Source: RH-AL1 sp964244495 (GTDB taxonomy: Bacteria > Pseudomonadota > Alphaproteobacteria > Rhizobiales > Beijerinckiaceae). From it: a stretch of DNA of 64,000 bases. The stretch is taken from positions 85,271 to 149,270 of the forward strand of contig CAXTIU010000012.1 of NCBI GenBank assembly GCA_964244495.1, given 5' to 3'. Below the pieces are notes generated by a model, which saw only the letters and a program-made list of their open reading frames with translations, ran no database searches and was not told the DNA's origin. Below, piece after piece: positions 8,604-17,507 of the stretch (the stretch's first letter is position 1; each line of letters begins with the position of its first letter). Both the position numbers and the translations under genes were made by a program.

Positions 8604-8840
8604 ATGCCGATGCCAGCTGCCGAGATCGATCGCTTGATCAAGGCCGCCATCCCCGACGCGGAGGTCGAGATCGTCGATCTCGCCGGTGACGACGATCATT
8701 TCGCCGCCACCGTCACCTCGTCCGCCTTCGTCGGCCTGAGCAAGCTGAAGCAGCACCAACTGGTCTACGCCGCGATCGGCAAGCACATGGGCGGAACGTT
8801 GCACGCCTTGCAGCTTCAAACGCTGCCGCCCAAATCCTGA
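8604..8840 (+). CDS. bolA: BolA family protein
   Basis: A 78-residue protein with the class II KH-like BolA fold. The hallmark helix region around SSAFVGLSKLKQHQLVYAAI and the following HALQLQTLPP are present. BolA proteins bind monothiol glutaredoxins through a shared Fe-S cluster and act in iron and cluster handling. The start is the ATG reading MPMPAAEID with AAGGAC upstream; six extra codons are open 5' of it. grxD follows 38 bp later, which strengthens the call. Confidence 0.9.
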   Translation: MPMPAAEIDRLIKAAIPDAEVEIVDLAGDDDHFAATVTSSAFVGLSKLKQHQLVYAAIGKHMGGTLHALQLQTLPPKS

Positions 8841-8878
8841 GACAGCCTCACCTCGCATCGCGATCAGAAAGGATCACC

Positions 8879-9217
8879 ATGTCCGCGCACGACACCATCC
8901 AGAACGCCGTGTCCTCCAACGACGTCATGCTGTTCATGAAGGGCAACCCGCAGTTCCCGCAGTGCGGCTTCTCCAGCCAGGTCGTGCAGATCCTGCATTT
9001 CCTCGAAGTGCCGTTCCAGAGCATGAACATCCTGGAGAGCGACGAGCTGCGCCAGGGCATCAAGGAATACTCGAACTGGCCGACGATCCCCCAGCTCTAC
9101 GTCAAGGGCGAGTTCATGGGCGGCTGCGACATCGTCCGCGAAATGTTCCAGTCCGGCGAACTCGCGGCGCATTTCGCCGAGCAGGGCATCGCCTGCAAGC
9201 AGCCCGCCAAGGCCTGA
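8879..9217 (+). CDS. grxD: monothiol glutaredoxin, Grx4 family
   Basis: A 112-residue CGFS-type glutaredoxin (CGFS at residues 29-32) that carries and delivers Fe-S clusters, usually as a complex with BolA. MKGNPQFPQCGFSSQVVQIL, the TIPQLYVKGEFMGGCDI loop and the C-terminal helix are canonical. GAAAGGA lies just upstream of the ATG. It is co-directional with bolA and converges with the ABC exporter gene. Confidence 0.95.
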   Translation: MSAHDTIQNAVSSNDVMLFMKGNPQFPQCGFSSQVVQILHFLEVPFQSMNILESDELRQGIKEYSNWPTIPQLYVKGEFMGGCDIVREMFQSGELAAHFAEQGIACKQPAKA

Positions 9218-9262
9218 GGTTCGCCTCGCTGCGAGACCGGGGCCCTCGATCCAGGCCCGATC

Positions 9263-11122
9263 TCAGATCGCCTCCGCCGGCACGTCCACGCGCGCCGGCG
9301 AGGCCATGTCCATGAACTGCGCGCGGGCGAGCGCCGCGAAGCGGCCGTCGCGCTCCAGCAGGTCGTCGAACGTGCCTCGCTCGATCACCCTGCCCTCCTC
9401 CAGCAGCAGGATCGTCGTGGCGTTGCGGATCGTCGCCAAGCGGTGCGCGATGACGAAGGTGGTCCGCCCGGCCGTCGCGCTGGCCAGCGCCAGCTGAAGC
9501 TTCCCCTCGGTCTGCGCGTCGAGCGCGGCGGTCGCCTCGTCGAAGATCATGATCGGCGGGTCCTTCAGCAACGCGCGGGCGATGGCGAGGCGCTGGCGCT
9601 CGCCGCCCGACAGCGACCGGCCGCGCTCGCCCACCGCCGTGGCGAGGCCCCGCGACTGGCGGCCGACGAAGTCGGACGCCTGGGCGAGGTCGAGCGCGCG
9701 GGCGATCTCGGCGTCGCTGGCGTCCGGCTTGCCGATCCGCAGGTTCTCCTCGATCGTCCGGGCGAACAGCATCGGCTCCTGGAACACGACGCCGATGTTG
9801 CGCCGCAGGGCGTCGAGCGGCATGTCGCGGATGTCGATGCCGTCGATGGTGACGCGTCCGCCGGTGGGATCGAAGGCGCGGTGCAGCAGGGCGAGCGTCG
9901 TCGACTTGCCGGAGCCGGTCGCGCCGACGAGCGCGATCGTCTGGCCGGGCTCGGCCACGAAATCGAGCCCGCTGACCGCCGGCCGGGGCGGCGCGCCCGC
10001 TCCGGCATCGGCCGGGTGGGGATAGGCGAAGTCCACCCGCTCGAAGGCGACGCGGCCGGCGAGGTGTCCGGGATCGCGGGCGCCGGGCTTGTCGGCGACG
10101 TGCGGGACGGTGTCGAGGACGATGAAGAAGTCGCGCAGCTTGGCCGCCTGCAGGAACATCGCGTTGAGGAAGTTGACCATCTGTTCCAGCCGGCCGATCA
10201 GCATCCCGGCGAAGCTCATGAACATCACGATGTCGCCGATCGACCCGAGGTGCTTCAGGTAGAGCGCCGTGCCGGCGAGGAAGATCGTCACCAGCGTAAG
10301 GGTGGAGGCGGCGCGCCCGGCGACAACGGCCGCCGCCCACCACGACAGCACCGGCATCTGCGCCTCCAGCAGCACGCGGCTCATGTCGCGCATCGCGCCG
10401 GTCTCGCTCGCGACCCGGGTGAAGCTCTGGATCACCGGCACGTTGCCCAGCACGTCGGAGGCGCGCTCCGCCAGCACCGTGTTGTGGTGCTCGACGGCGC
10501 GCTGCAGCGTTTCCGTGCGGCGCTTGACGAAGGCGGCGATGCTGGCGAACACCGCCACCAGCGCGACGAGCAGCAGGCCGAGCCGCCAGTTGAGGACGAG
10601 CGACACCGGCAGGATGAGGAGCAGCGACATCAGCGCCGCCAGGTTCTCCCGGAACAGGCTGAGATAGAAGGCGAACATGCCGTTCGAGCTCTCGATCATG
10701 ATCTTGAGCGAGCGGCCGGAATGGGTGCCGGCGTGGAAGGACAGCGGCAGTTCGAGCGCGTGCTCGAAGTAGAGCGCCATGACCGCCAGCCGGCGGCGGT
10801 GCGCGAGCCGGTCGGCCAGCAGGGCCACGATCACGGCGGCTCCGATCGAGGCGAGGGCGAAGCCGACCCAGGCGGCGGTCAGGGGTGCCAGGGCGGCGAG
10901 GGCGGGACGTTGCCCCGCGCCGGCGCCGTGGGCGAGCGTGTCGATGAGCCGGCCGAGCAGGACGGGTTCGGCATATTGGGTGCCCACCATGCCCAACGCC
11001 GCGACCAGCAGCACGACGGCCGCCCGCCGCTCGCCGCGCAGGAGCGCGATGACGCGCCGATAGATTTGCAGGAACGACATATCCGACGGCATGGTGGCTC
11101 GGGTTCCATTGACGGGCGGCAC
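9263..11122 (-). CDS. ndvA: ABC exporter, cyclic beta-1,2-glucan type (NdvA/ChvA-like)
   Basis: A 619-residue half-transporter with an N-terminal six-helix membrane domain (about residues 30-320) and a C-terminal ATPase. It has Walker A GATGSGKS at about 400-407, signature LSGGE at about 504-508 and Walker B IMIFDEA. The N-terminal MSFLQIYRRVIALL and the FYLSLFREN region match the NdvA/ChvA family, which exports cyclic beta-1,2-glucan to the periplasm for osmoadaptation. Three starts are possible: 11122 has a GAGG upstream, while family alignment begins at the ATG at 11080. The glucan synthase ndvB is not nearby, so the substrate is inferred. Confidence 0.8.
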   Translation of the reverse strand: MPPVNGTRATMPSDMSFLQIYRRVIALLRGERRAAVVLLVAALGMVGTQYAEPVLLGRLIDTLAHGAGAGQRPALAALAPLTAAWVGFALASIGAAVIVALLADRLAHRRRLAVMALYFEHALELPLSFHAGTHSGRSLKIMIESSNGMFAFYLSLFRENLAALMSLLLILPVSLVLNWRLGLLLVALVAVFASIAAFVKRRTETLQRAVEHHNTVLAERASDVLGNVPVIQSFTRVASETGAMRDMSRVLLEAQMPVLSWWAAAVVAGRAASTLTLVTIFLAGTALYLKHLGSIGDIVMFMSFAGMLIGRLEQMVNFLNAMFLQAAKLRDFFIVLDTVPHVADKPGARDPGHLAGRVAFERVDFAYPHPADAGAGAPPRPAVSGLDFVAEPGQTIALVGATGSGKSTTLALLHRAFDPTGGRVTIDGIDIRDMPLDALRRNIGVVFQEPMLFARTIEENLRIGKPDASDAEIARALDLAQASDFVGRQSRGLATAVGERGRSLSGGERQRLAIARALLKDPPIMIFDEATAALDAQTEGKLQLALASATAGRTTFVIAHRLATIRNATTILLLEEGRVIERGTFDDLLERDGRFAALARAQFMDMASPARVDVPAEAI

Positions 11123-11167
11123 GCTTCGGTCGCCTCGCGACCCAGCGTCGGGTAAGGGTTAACGACT

Positions 11168-12304
11168 TTGCAGCGGCTGGACACGAAAACAACCGCCGGC
11201 GACGAGGACGCGCCCCTTCCGGATGACCCGGTCCCCGGTCCGGCGGCTGACGATGGCGCAGATGGCGACCGAGCGTCCACCGGCCAAGCGTCCCTAGGCC
11301 AAGTGTTGATCTTCATCATCGACGACGCGGGCGGGGTCAAACGGCTCGACGTCGCGGTGGCCGGCGCGGCGAAGGAGCGGGACCTCGTGCTGTCGCGGAC
11401 CCGCGTCAAGGTGCTGATCGAGGCGGGCCGCCTGACGATCGACGGCATGCCCGTCACCGACGCCAACCACCGCGCGCGACCGGGCCAGCGGATCGCCCTC
11501 GCCCTGCCGCCGGCGGAGGCGCCCGAGCCGCTCGGCGAGCCGATCCCGCTCGACGTCGTCTTCGAGGACGAGCACCTGGTCGTCATCGACAAGCCGGCGG
11601 GGCTGGTCGTGCACCCGGCGCCGGGGCACGCGTCGGGCACGCTGGTCAACGCCCTCATCGCTCATTGCGGCGCCAGCCTGTCGGGGATCGGCGGGGTCCG
11701 CCGCCCGGGCATCGTCCACCGGCTCGACAAGGACACGTCGGGGCTCCTGGTGGTGGCCAAGACCGACGCCGCCCATCGCGGCCTCGCGCGGCTGTTCGCC
11801 GACCACGGCCGTACCCTGTCGCTGGAGCGGACCTATCTCGCGCTGGTGTGGGGCCGGCTCGATCGGCCGTTCGGCACCATCGATGCGCCGGTCGGGCGCC
11901 ATCCCACCGATCGGCTGCGCATGGCCGTCGTGCCGGAAGCGCGGGGAAGGGACGCGATCACCCATTGGCGAGCCCAAGAAAGCTACGGCTCCCGGGACGC
12001 GCCCGTCGCCAGCCTGGTGGCCTGCCGGCTGGAAACCGGACGGACCCACCAGATCCGAGTGCACATGGCGCACGTCGGGCATCCCGTGCTCGGCGATCCG
12101 GTCTACGCGCGGGGGTATCGCGGCAAGGAGGGACGGCTGACGCCCGACGCGAAGGCGAGCCTCGACGCGCTCGGCCGGCAGGCGCTCCACGCCGCCGGCC
12201 TCGCCTTCGCCCACCCGGTCACCGGAGCGGCGATGGCGTTCGAGAGCGCGTTGCCGGCGGATGTGCGGCTGCTGCGGACGGCGTTGCGCGCGGCCGATCC
12301 ATGA
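11168..12304 (+). CDS. rluD: RluA/RluD family 23S rRNA pseudouridine synthase
   Basis: An isomerase that converts uridine to pseudouridine in 23S rRNA. It has an S4-like RNA-binding domain (from about KRLDVAVAG) and a catalytic domain with HRLDKDTSGLLV, where Asp187 is the nucleophile. ETGRTHQIRVHMAHVGHPVLGD is also conserved. The frame opens at a TTG, but the first 45 residues are acidic and unlike the family, so the GTG at 11303 may be the true start. It is divergent from ndvA. The specific RluD assignment, rather than RluA or RluC, rests on the S4 domain. Confidence 0.85.
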   Translation: MQRLDTKTTAGDEDAPLPDDPVPGPAADDGADGDRASTGQASLGQVLIFIIDDAGGVKRLDVAVAGAAKERDLVLSRTRVKVLIEAGRLTIDGMPVTDANHRARPGQRIALALPPAEAPEPLGEPIPLDVVFEDEHLVVIDKPAGLVVHPAPGHASGTLVNALIAHCGASLSGIGGVRRPGIVHRLDKDTSGLLVVAKTDAAHRGLARLFADHGRTLSLERTYLALVWGRLDRPFGTIDAPVGRHPTDRLRMAVVPEARGRDAITHWRAQESYGSRDAPVASLVACRLETGRTHQIRVHMAHVGHPVLGDPVYARGYRGKEGRLTPDAKASLDALGRQALHAAGLAFAHPVTGAAMAFESALPADVRLLRTALRAADP

Positions 12305-12360
12305 TTGCTTAAGCAGGTTGCTCCAAGCTCGGGCGTGACGCAGCAGCCTTCCGAACGCCG

Positions 12361-13545
12361 ATGCCCTCGCCGACGCCCAACCCTCCAGCTGTCGCCGTGC
12401 CGGTCCAGGGGTCGTCGGCCGGAACGGCGCGCGTCGCGGAACTCGACGGCCTGCGCGGCTGGGCGGCGCTTTGTGTCGTATGCTACCACGTCGTCTGGCA
12501 AATCTTCGGCGTGGCGGTTCCGGGCTTTCGCAACGTCGCGACCGCCTTCATCCTGGATGGACCGCTGGCGGTCGCGGTCTTCTTCGTCCTGTCGGGCGAC
12601 GCGCTGAGTGCGGCCACCCTGTCGAGCCGCGAACCGGTCGGCCTTTGGCGGCTTCTCCTCAGGCGGTACGTGCGCCTGTCGGTCCCGATCTGCGCCGTCT
12701 GCCTCGTGGTGGGCCTGCTCAAGGTCGCCGGCTGCGTCCACAACGCGGATGCCGCCCGCATCGTCCACCAAGGCGCGTATTTCGGTGACTGGCTACCAGT
12801 GACGCCGACGCTGACCCAGACGCTGACCTACGCGTTCGCGAGCGTTTTCCTCGATGGCGGCGTCGTGAACATAGACCGGTTCCTTTGGACGATGCCGATC
12901 GAGGCGGTCGGGTCCTGCTGCGTTTTCGCGACGGCCGTCTGCGCCCGCTGGATGAAGCAACCCATCGTGTTGGTCGTCGCGCTGTTCGAGGTGGCGCTCT
13001 GCATGCAGGCGTACTACGTCGCTTGCTTCTTCGCGGGCATGTCCTTCGCCATGCTCCGCTCCGGCGGCACCCTCGGCGCGATACGGGCCCGGCGCTCCGC
13101 ACCCGCATGGTCCGGCCTGGCGATCGGCGTCCTGGTGATCACGGAGAGCACGCTGCATCTCACCTCGCGGCCCGAGGCCACACCGTTGCTGGCGGACGTG
13201 CTCGTCTTCTGCGTCCTGTGCAACGAGCCCCTTTGCCGTGCCTTCCGGTCGAGAGGGTCGCAGTGGCTGGGAAGGGTCTCGTTCTCCCTGTACCTCGTGC
13301 AATTCCCGGTCCTCGTCAGCGCGACATCCTACGCGATCGTGGTCGCCGAGAGTGCTGGCCACCTTCTCGCGGGTGGGATCTTCACGATCGCCGTTGGCTC
13401 GATCGCCCTCAGCCTGGCGGCGGCCGTTATGTTCGAGCCGGTCGACCGGCTCGCGATCCGGCTGGCTCGTCGGGCCACATCCCCCAGCGGACGCGTCGGC
13501 CGTTCGGCGACGCCGGCCGCTCTTTCCGTCCTGGCACCTCGATAG
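12361..13545 (+). CDS. acyltransferase 3 family membrane protein
   Basis: A 394-residue multi-pass protein beginning with the Acyl_transf_3 signature: RVAELDGLRGWAALCVVCYH, with the conserved histidine in the first helix. Then come PLAVAVFFVLSG and about ten hydrophobic segments. WLGRVSFSLYLVQFPVLV near the end is the other family hallmark. Such proteins O-acylate surface sugars, lipids or peptidoglycan at the inner membrane. It stands alone between rluD and rpoH, so the acceptor cannot be inferred. Confidence 0.85.
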   Translation: MPSPTPNPPAVAVPVQGSSAGTARVAELDGLRGWAALCVVCYHVVWQIFGVAVPGFRNVATAFILDGPLAVAVFFVLSGDALSAATLSSREPVGLWRLLLRRYVRLSVPICAVCLVVGLLKVAGCVHNADAARIVHQGAYFGDWLPVTPTLTQTLTYAFASVFLDGGVVNIDRFLWTMPIEAVGSCCVFATAVCARWMKQPIVLVVALFEVALCMQAYYVACFFAGMSFAMLRSGGTLGAIRARRSAPAWSGLAIGVLVITESTLHLTSRPEATPLLADVLVFCVLCNEPLCRAFRSRGSQWLGRVSFSLYLVQFPVLVSATSYAIVVAESAGHLLAGGIFTIAVGSIALSLAAAVMFEPVDRLAIRLARRATSPSGRVGRSATPAALSVLAPR

Positions 13546-13790
13546 GGCTCCACGGCGACGCCGAAGGCGCGACATTCGCACCTGCAACCGAAACCAAGGT
13601 TCAAACGTACTAAATGACAGGCTTACCCGGCACACAGCCGTCGTGACCTTGCCGAACCCTGACGTCGCGCCGGCGTGATACGCCCTGAGACCGGCGGCGA
13701 ATACGTATCATATCCATGAGTTGCGGCGTCGACGCCCGCGTGGCGCCGCGCGGAGCCTGCCGTATGCGGAGGCTCGCAGGAGGACGACCA

Positions 13791-14708
13791 ATGGCTGCTG
13801 CCTTACCGATGATCTCCGGAGAAAGTGGGCTCTCGCGCTACTTGAACGAGATCCGCAAGTTCCCGATGCTCCAGCCCGAGCAGGAATACATGCTCGCCAA
13901 GCGCTGGCGCGAGCACGAGGATCCGGACGCCGCCCACCAGCTCGTCACGTCGCACCTTCGCCTCGTCGCGAAGATCGCGATGGGCTACCGTGGCTATGGC
14001 CTACCGATCGGCGAGGTCGTTTCCGAGGGTAACGTCGGCCTGATGCAGGCGGTGAAGCGTTTCGAGCCGGAGAAGGGTTTCCGCCTCGCGACCTACGCGA
14101 TGTGGTGGATCCGTGCCTCCATCCAGGAGTACATCCTGCGCTCCTGGTCGCTGGTGAAGATGGGCACCACCGCGAGCCAGAAGAAGCTGTTCTTTAACCT
14201 GCGCAAGGCGAAGAGCCAGATCTCGGCGCTGGAGGATGGCGACCTGCGCCCCGACCAGGTGGACATCATCTCGACCCGGCTCGGCGTCAGCAAGCAGGAC
14301 GTGATCGACATGAACCGTCGCATGTCCGGCGACGCGTCGCTCAACGCGCCCCTGCGCGAGGAGGGCGAGGGCGAGTGGCAGGACTGGCTGGTCGACCAGT
14401 CGTCGAGCCAGGAGAAGATTTTGGCCGACCGCGAGGAGAGCGACAATCGCCTCGGCGCGTTGCGGGGCGCGTTGGGCGTGCTCAACGAGCGCGAGCGGCG
14501 CATCTTCGAGGCTCGTCGCCTGTCCGACGATCCGATCACGCTGGAAGACCTGTCCGACGAATTCGAGATCTCGCGCGAGCGCGTTCGCCAAATTGAGGTT
14601 CGCGCCTTCGAGAAGGTGCAGGCGGCGGTGAAGAGCGGGATGGCGATGATCGAGGCGCAGCCGCCGCGGGGTGGAAGGCCCGAGCAGATCACGACCCATC
14701 ACCATTGA
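13791..14708 (+). CDS. rpoH: RNA polymerase sigma-32 factor
   Basis: A 305-residue heat-shock sigma factor. Region 2 contains LATYAMWWIRASIQEYILRS, which is diagnostic of RpoH. The RpoH box follows (QKKLFFNLRKAKSQI), and region 4 ends with ISRERVRQIEVRAFEKVQ. The ATG reading MAAALPMISGESGL has a strong AGGAGGA eight bases upstream; the open frame further 5' is not needed. Alphaproteobacteria often carry several rpoH copies, so this may be one of a set. Confidence 0.95.
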   Translation: MAAALPMISGESGLSRYLNEIRKFPMLQPEQEYMLAKRWREHEDPDAAHQLVTSHLRLVAKIAMGYRGYGLPIGEVVSEGNVGLMQAVKRFEPEKGFRLATYAMWWIRASIQEYILRSWSLVKMGTTASQKKLFFNLRKAKSQISALEDGDLRPDQVDIISTRLGVSKQDVIDMNRRMSGDASLNAPLREEGEGEWQDWLVDQSSSQEKILADREESDNRLGALRGALGVLNERERRIFEARRLSDDPITLEDLSDEFEISRERVRQIEVRAFEKVQAAVKSGMAMIEAQPPRGGRPEQITTHHH

Positions 14709-14980
14709 GGGCAACGGGGCTGAACCGCGATCGCGGATGGTCCCTTGCTGGTCGTCCTCTCGTTCCATGACCATCGGCTTCGCGTTGGTGGCAACGCTCT
14801 AGGATCAGGCCTCAAAGCCGGCCCCTCCGTCGCCGACGCCGTCGTTTGCGTGTCCGCGAAGCAACACGTCCCGCTCGAAGCTCGCGGCGCGGCGCGCTCG
14901 TTCGAACCTGCCTTGTCCTTGACATGTTCCGGTTCAATAGCCGTCGCTACCTTCAGGATCGCGTGAGGGGAGCGCGCACG

Positions 14981-15541
14981 ATGCCCACTTTCGCCAAGGC
15001 CGCCTCGATCGTCGTAGCCTCGACGCTGCTCGTCGCCGGCTCTCTCGTTCCGCGCCAGGCTTCGGCGCAAACCGCCCCCGCTACGGAACGGTGCAGCGGA
15101 ACCCTGTGCGACCTCTACTACGGCAACGCTGGGGCATCCGCAGGATCGCAGGGAGCGCCACCGTCGGCCACGCAGCAGGGAACGCCGGTGACGGTCCCGA
15201 GCGGCAACATCTTCAGCGGGTTCTTTAGCGGCGGCGCGGGCACGCCGGCCACCCCGCCGGGTGCGCCGGCTCCGAACGGCCAGCCGACGGCGACACCGTT
15301 CGTGCGTGTCGTCGGCGGCAGGCCGGCGAACGAACGATGCAGCGGAACCCTGTGCGACGCGTACTACGCTGGGGCCGGCGCGGCGCCGCCCCAGCAGCAA
15401 CCACCGGCTGGACAGCAGGCCAGCGCGGCGCCTGTCGCCGAGCCGGACGTCGCGCCAAACCCCGTGAGGAAGCATGTCGCCGCGCCGCAGGCCAAGCCGA
15501 TCTGCCGCAACGATCGCGATCCCTGGCAGTGTTATCGCTGA
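14981..15541 (+). CDS. secreted Pro/Ala-rich protein with duplicated ERCSGTLCD motif
   Basis: A 186-residue protein with a clear signal peptide ending ASAQ (about residues 1-29). The mature chain carries two near-identical modules, ATERCSGTLCDLYYG and ANERCSGTLCDAYYAG, about 80 residues apart. They are joined by low-complexity Ala/Gly/Pro/Gln sequence. It ends in a third cysteine pair, CRNDRDPWQCYR. The even number of cysteines suggests disulphide-linked turns in the periplasm or on the surface. GAGGGGA precedes the ATG. I do not recognise a characterised family. Confidence 0.7.
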   Translation: MPTFAKAASIVVASTLLVAGSLVPRQASAQTAPATERCSGTLCDLYYGNAGASAGSQGAPPSATQQGTPVTVPSGNIFSGFFSGGAGTPATPPGAPAPNGQPTATPFVRVVGGRPANERCSGTLCDAYYAGAGAAPPQQQPPAGQQASAAPVAEPDVAPNPVRKHVAAPQAKPICRNDRDPWQCYR

Positions 15542-15730
15542 GCCGCCGGCCTCGGGCCAGCCGGGCCGGGCTCCCGGCTTGACCAAGAAGCATCGAACGC
15601 CCTCGATGGCGGACCGATCCCTTCATGGAGCTGGTCGATGACGTGCCCGATCTCCTTATCCATGATGATCCGGGCTCCCCTTTCCACGCCGGCGCTCTAG
15701 TTTGGGACGACACTGGATAATGGGAACCGA

Positions 15731-16711
15731 ATGGATACCAAACGGCTCGGCTCGACAGGTCTAGAAGTATCCCGCCTCTGCCTCGGCTGCATGAGCTACG
15801 GCGTGTCGGACGCCGGCACGCACGCCTGGACGCTCGACGAGGAAACGAGCCGCCCCTTCATCCGAAAGGCCATCGAGGCCGGCATCAACTTCTTCGACAC
15901 CGCCAACGTGTACTCCGCCGGCACCAGCGAGGAGATCGTCGGGCGAGCGCTGAAGGACTACGCTCGCCGCGACGAGATCGTGCTCGCCACCAAGGTGCAC
16001 GGCCGCATGCGGCCCGGCCCCAACGGCGCCGGCCTGTCGCGCAAGGCGATCCTGAGCGAGATCGACAATTCCCTGCGGCGTCTCGGCACCGACTACGTCG
16101 ACTTGTACCAGATCCATCGCTGGGACTACGCCGTGCCCATCGAGGAAACGATGGAAGCGCTCCACGAGGTCGTGCGCGCCGGCAAGGCTCGCTACATCGG
16201 CGCCTCGTCGATGTACGCGTGGCAGTTCGCCAAGGCTCTCCACGTCGCCGAGCGCCACGGCTGGACGCGGTTCTCGTCCATGCAGAACTACGTCAACCTC
16301 CTGTACCGCGAGGAGGAGCGCGAGATGCTGCCGCTCTGCAAGGCGGAGGGCATCGGCGTGATCCCCTGGAGCCCGATGGCCCGCGGGCGCCTCACCCGCG
16401 ACTGGGACGAGCGAACCGCCCGCCTCGACACGGACGAGTTCGGGCGCACGCTCTACGCCAAGACGGAGGAGGCGGACCGCAAGATCGTCGACAAGGTGGC
16501 CGAGATCGCCATGGCGCGCGGCGTGTCGCGCGCGCAGGTCGCGCTCGCCTGGGTGTTGGGCAAGCCGGAGGTCACGGCGCCGATCATCGGGGCGACCAAG
16601 CCGCACCACCTCGACGACGCGGTCGCCGCGTTGGAACTTAAGCTCACGGAGGACGAGGTGCGCGGCCTCGAAGCGCTTTACGTGCCGCACGAGACGACCG
16701 GCTTCAAGTAG
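15731..16711 (+). CDS. aldo/keto reductase
   Basis: A 326-residue NADPH-dependent oxidoreductase of the (beta/alpha)8 barrel type, close to the YajO/Tas-like group. The catalytic tetrad is visible as Asp56, Tyr61, Lys88 and His129 (FFDTANVYS, ATKVHG, YQIHRWD). The cofactor loop near the end is PIIGATKPHHLDDA. The physiological substrate is unknown. It is followed 23 bp later by an SDR gene on the same strand, probably the same transcript. Confidence 0.92.
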   Translation: MDTKRLGSTGLEVSRLCLGCMSYGVSDAGTHAWTLDEETSRPFIRKAIEAGINFFDTANVYSAGTSEEIVGRALKDYARRDEIVLATKVHGRMRPGPNGAGLSRKAILSEIDNSLRRLGTDYVDLYQIHRWDYAVPIEETMEALHEVVRAGKARYIGASSMYAWQFAKALHVAERHGWTRFSSMQNYVNLLYREEEREMLPLCKAEGIGVIPWSPMARGRLTRDWDERTARLDTDEFGRTLYAKTEEADRKIVDKVAEIAMARGVSRAQVALAWVLGKPEVTAPIIGATKPHHLDDAVAALELKLTEDEVRGLEALYVPHETTGFK

Positions 16712-16734
16712 GGCCACGGGAGCAGGGACGCGCC

Positions 16735-17430
16735 ATGGCGGCTGAGAACGACAAGACGGCCCTCCTGATCGGCGCCTCGCGCGGGCTGGGCCTCGGCCTT
16801 GCCACGGCGATGATCGATCGCGGCTGGCGTGTGGTCGCGACGACGCGCGGCCGGAACGACGAGGGCCTGCGACGACTGGCGGAGGGTGTCGGCGAGCGGC
16901 TCACGATCGAGACGCTCGACGTCAACGACGCCGCCGCGATCGCCGCCCTCGAGCGGGTGCTCGAAGGCACGCGCCTCGACCTCCTGTTCGTGTCAGCCGG
17001 CATCTCGCTCGACGGGGAGAAGCCGATCGGCGCCGTCTCGTCCGAAACCTTCGCGACCGTCATGGAGACGAACGCCTTTGCGCCGCTCAAGATCATCGAG
17101 GCCATCGGCGCGAACGTCGCCTCCGACGGCGCGATCGTGGCGATGACGTCGCTGCTCGGCAGCGTCGCGCAGAACGGGTCCGGCGGCATGGAGGTCTACC
17201 GCGCCAGCAAGGCGGCGCTCAACATGCTGCTCCGGTCCTACGCCGCGCGGCACAAGGAGCGCTCGGTCGTGGCCATGCACCCGGGCTGGGTGCGCACCGA
17301 CATGGGTGGCGCCAACGCGCCCCTCACGGTCGCCGACAGCGCGCGCGGCATGATGGACGTCGTCGCCGGCCGCCTCGGCAAGCCCGGCTGCGTGTTCCTG
17401 GATTACCAGGGCAAGGCGATCCCCTGGTAG
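16735..17430 (+). CDS. short-chain dehydrogenase/reductase
   Basis: A 231-residue Rossmann-fold SDR. The cofactor motif is GASRGLGLG (about residues 13-21); the active site has Ser139 and the YRASK motif (Tyr155, Lys159). MHPGWVRTDMGG is typical of the CsgA/YciK-like classical SDRs. The substrate cannot be read from sequence. It lies directly behind the aldo/keto reductase gene, suggesting linked redox work. Confidence 0.9.
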   Translation: MAAENDKTALLIGASRGLGLGLATAMIDRGWRVVATTRGRNDEGLRRLAEGVGERLTIETLDVNDAAAIAALERVLEGTRLDLLFVSAGISLDGEKPIGAVSSETFATVMETNAFAPLKIIEAIGANVASDGAIVAMTSLLGSVAQNGSGGMEVYRASKAALNMLLRSYAARHKERSVVAMHPGWVRTDMGGANAPLTVADSARGMMDVVAGRLGKPGCVFLDYQGKAIPW

Positions 17431-17507
17431 CGACCGGTCCTCCTTGCCAGTACGCGGTCCGCGCGGGATAAGCGGCCTTCCTGCCGGCTAGAGACGCACC
17501 CAGCCCG

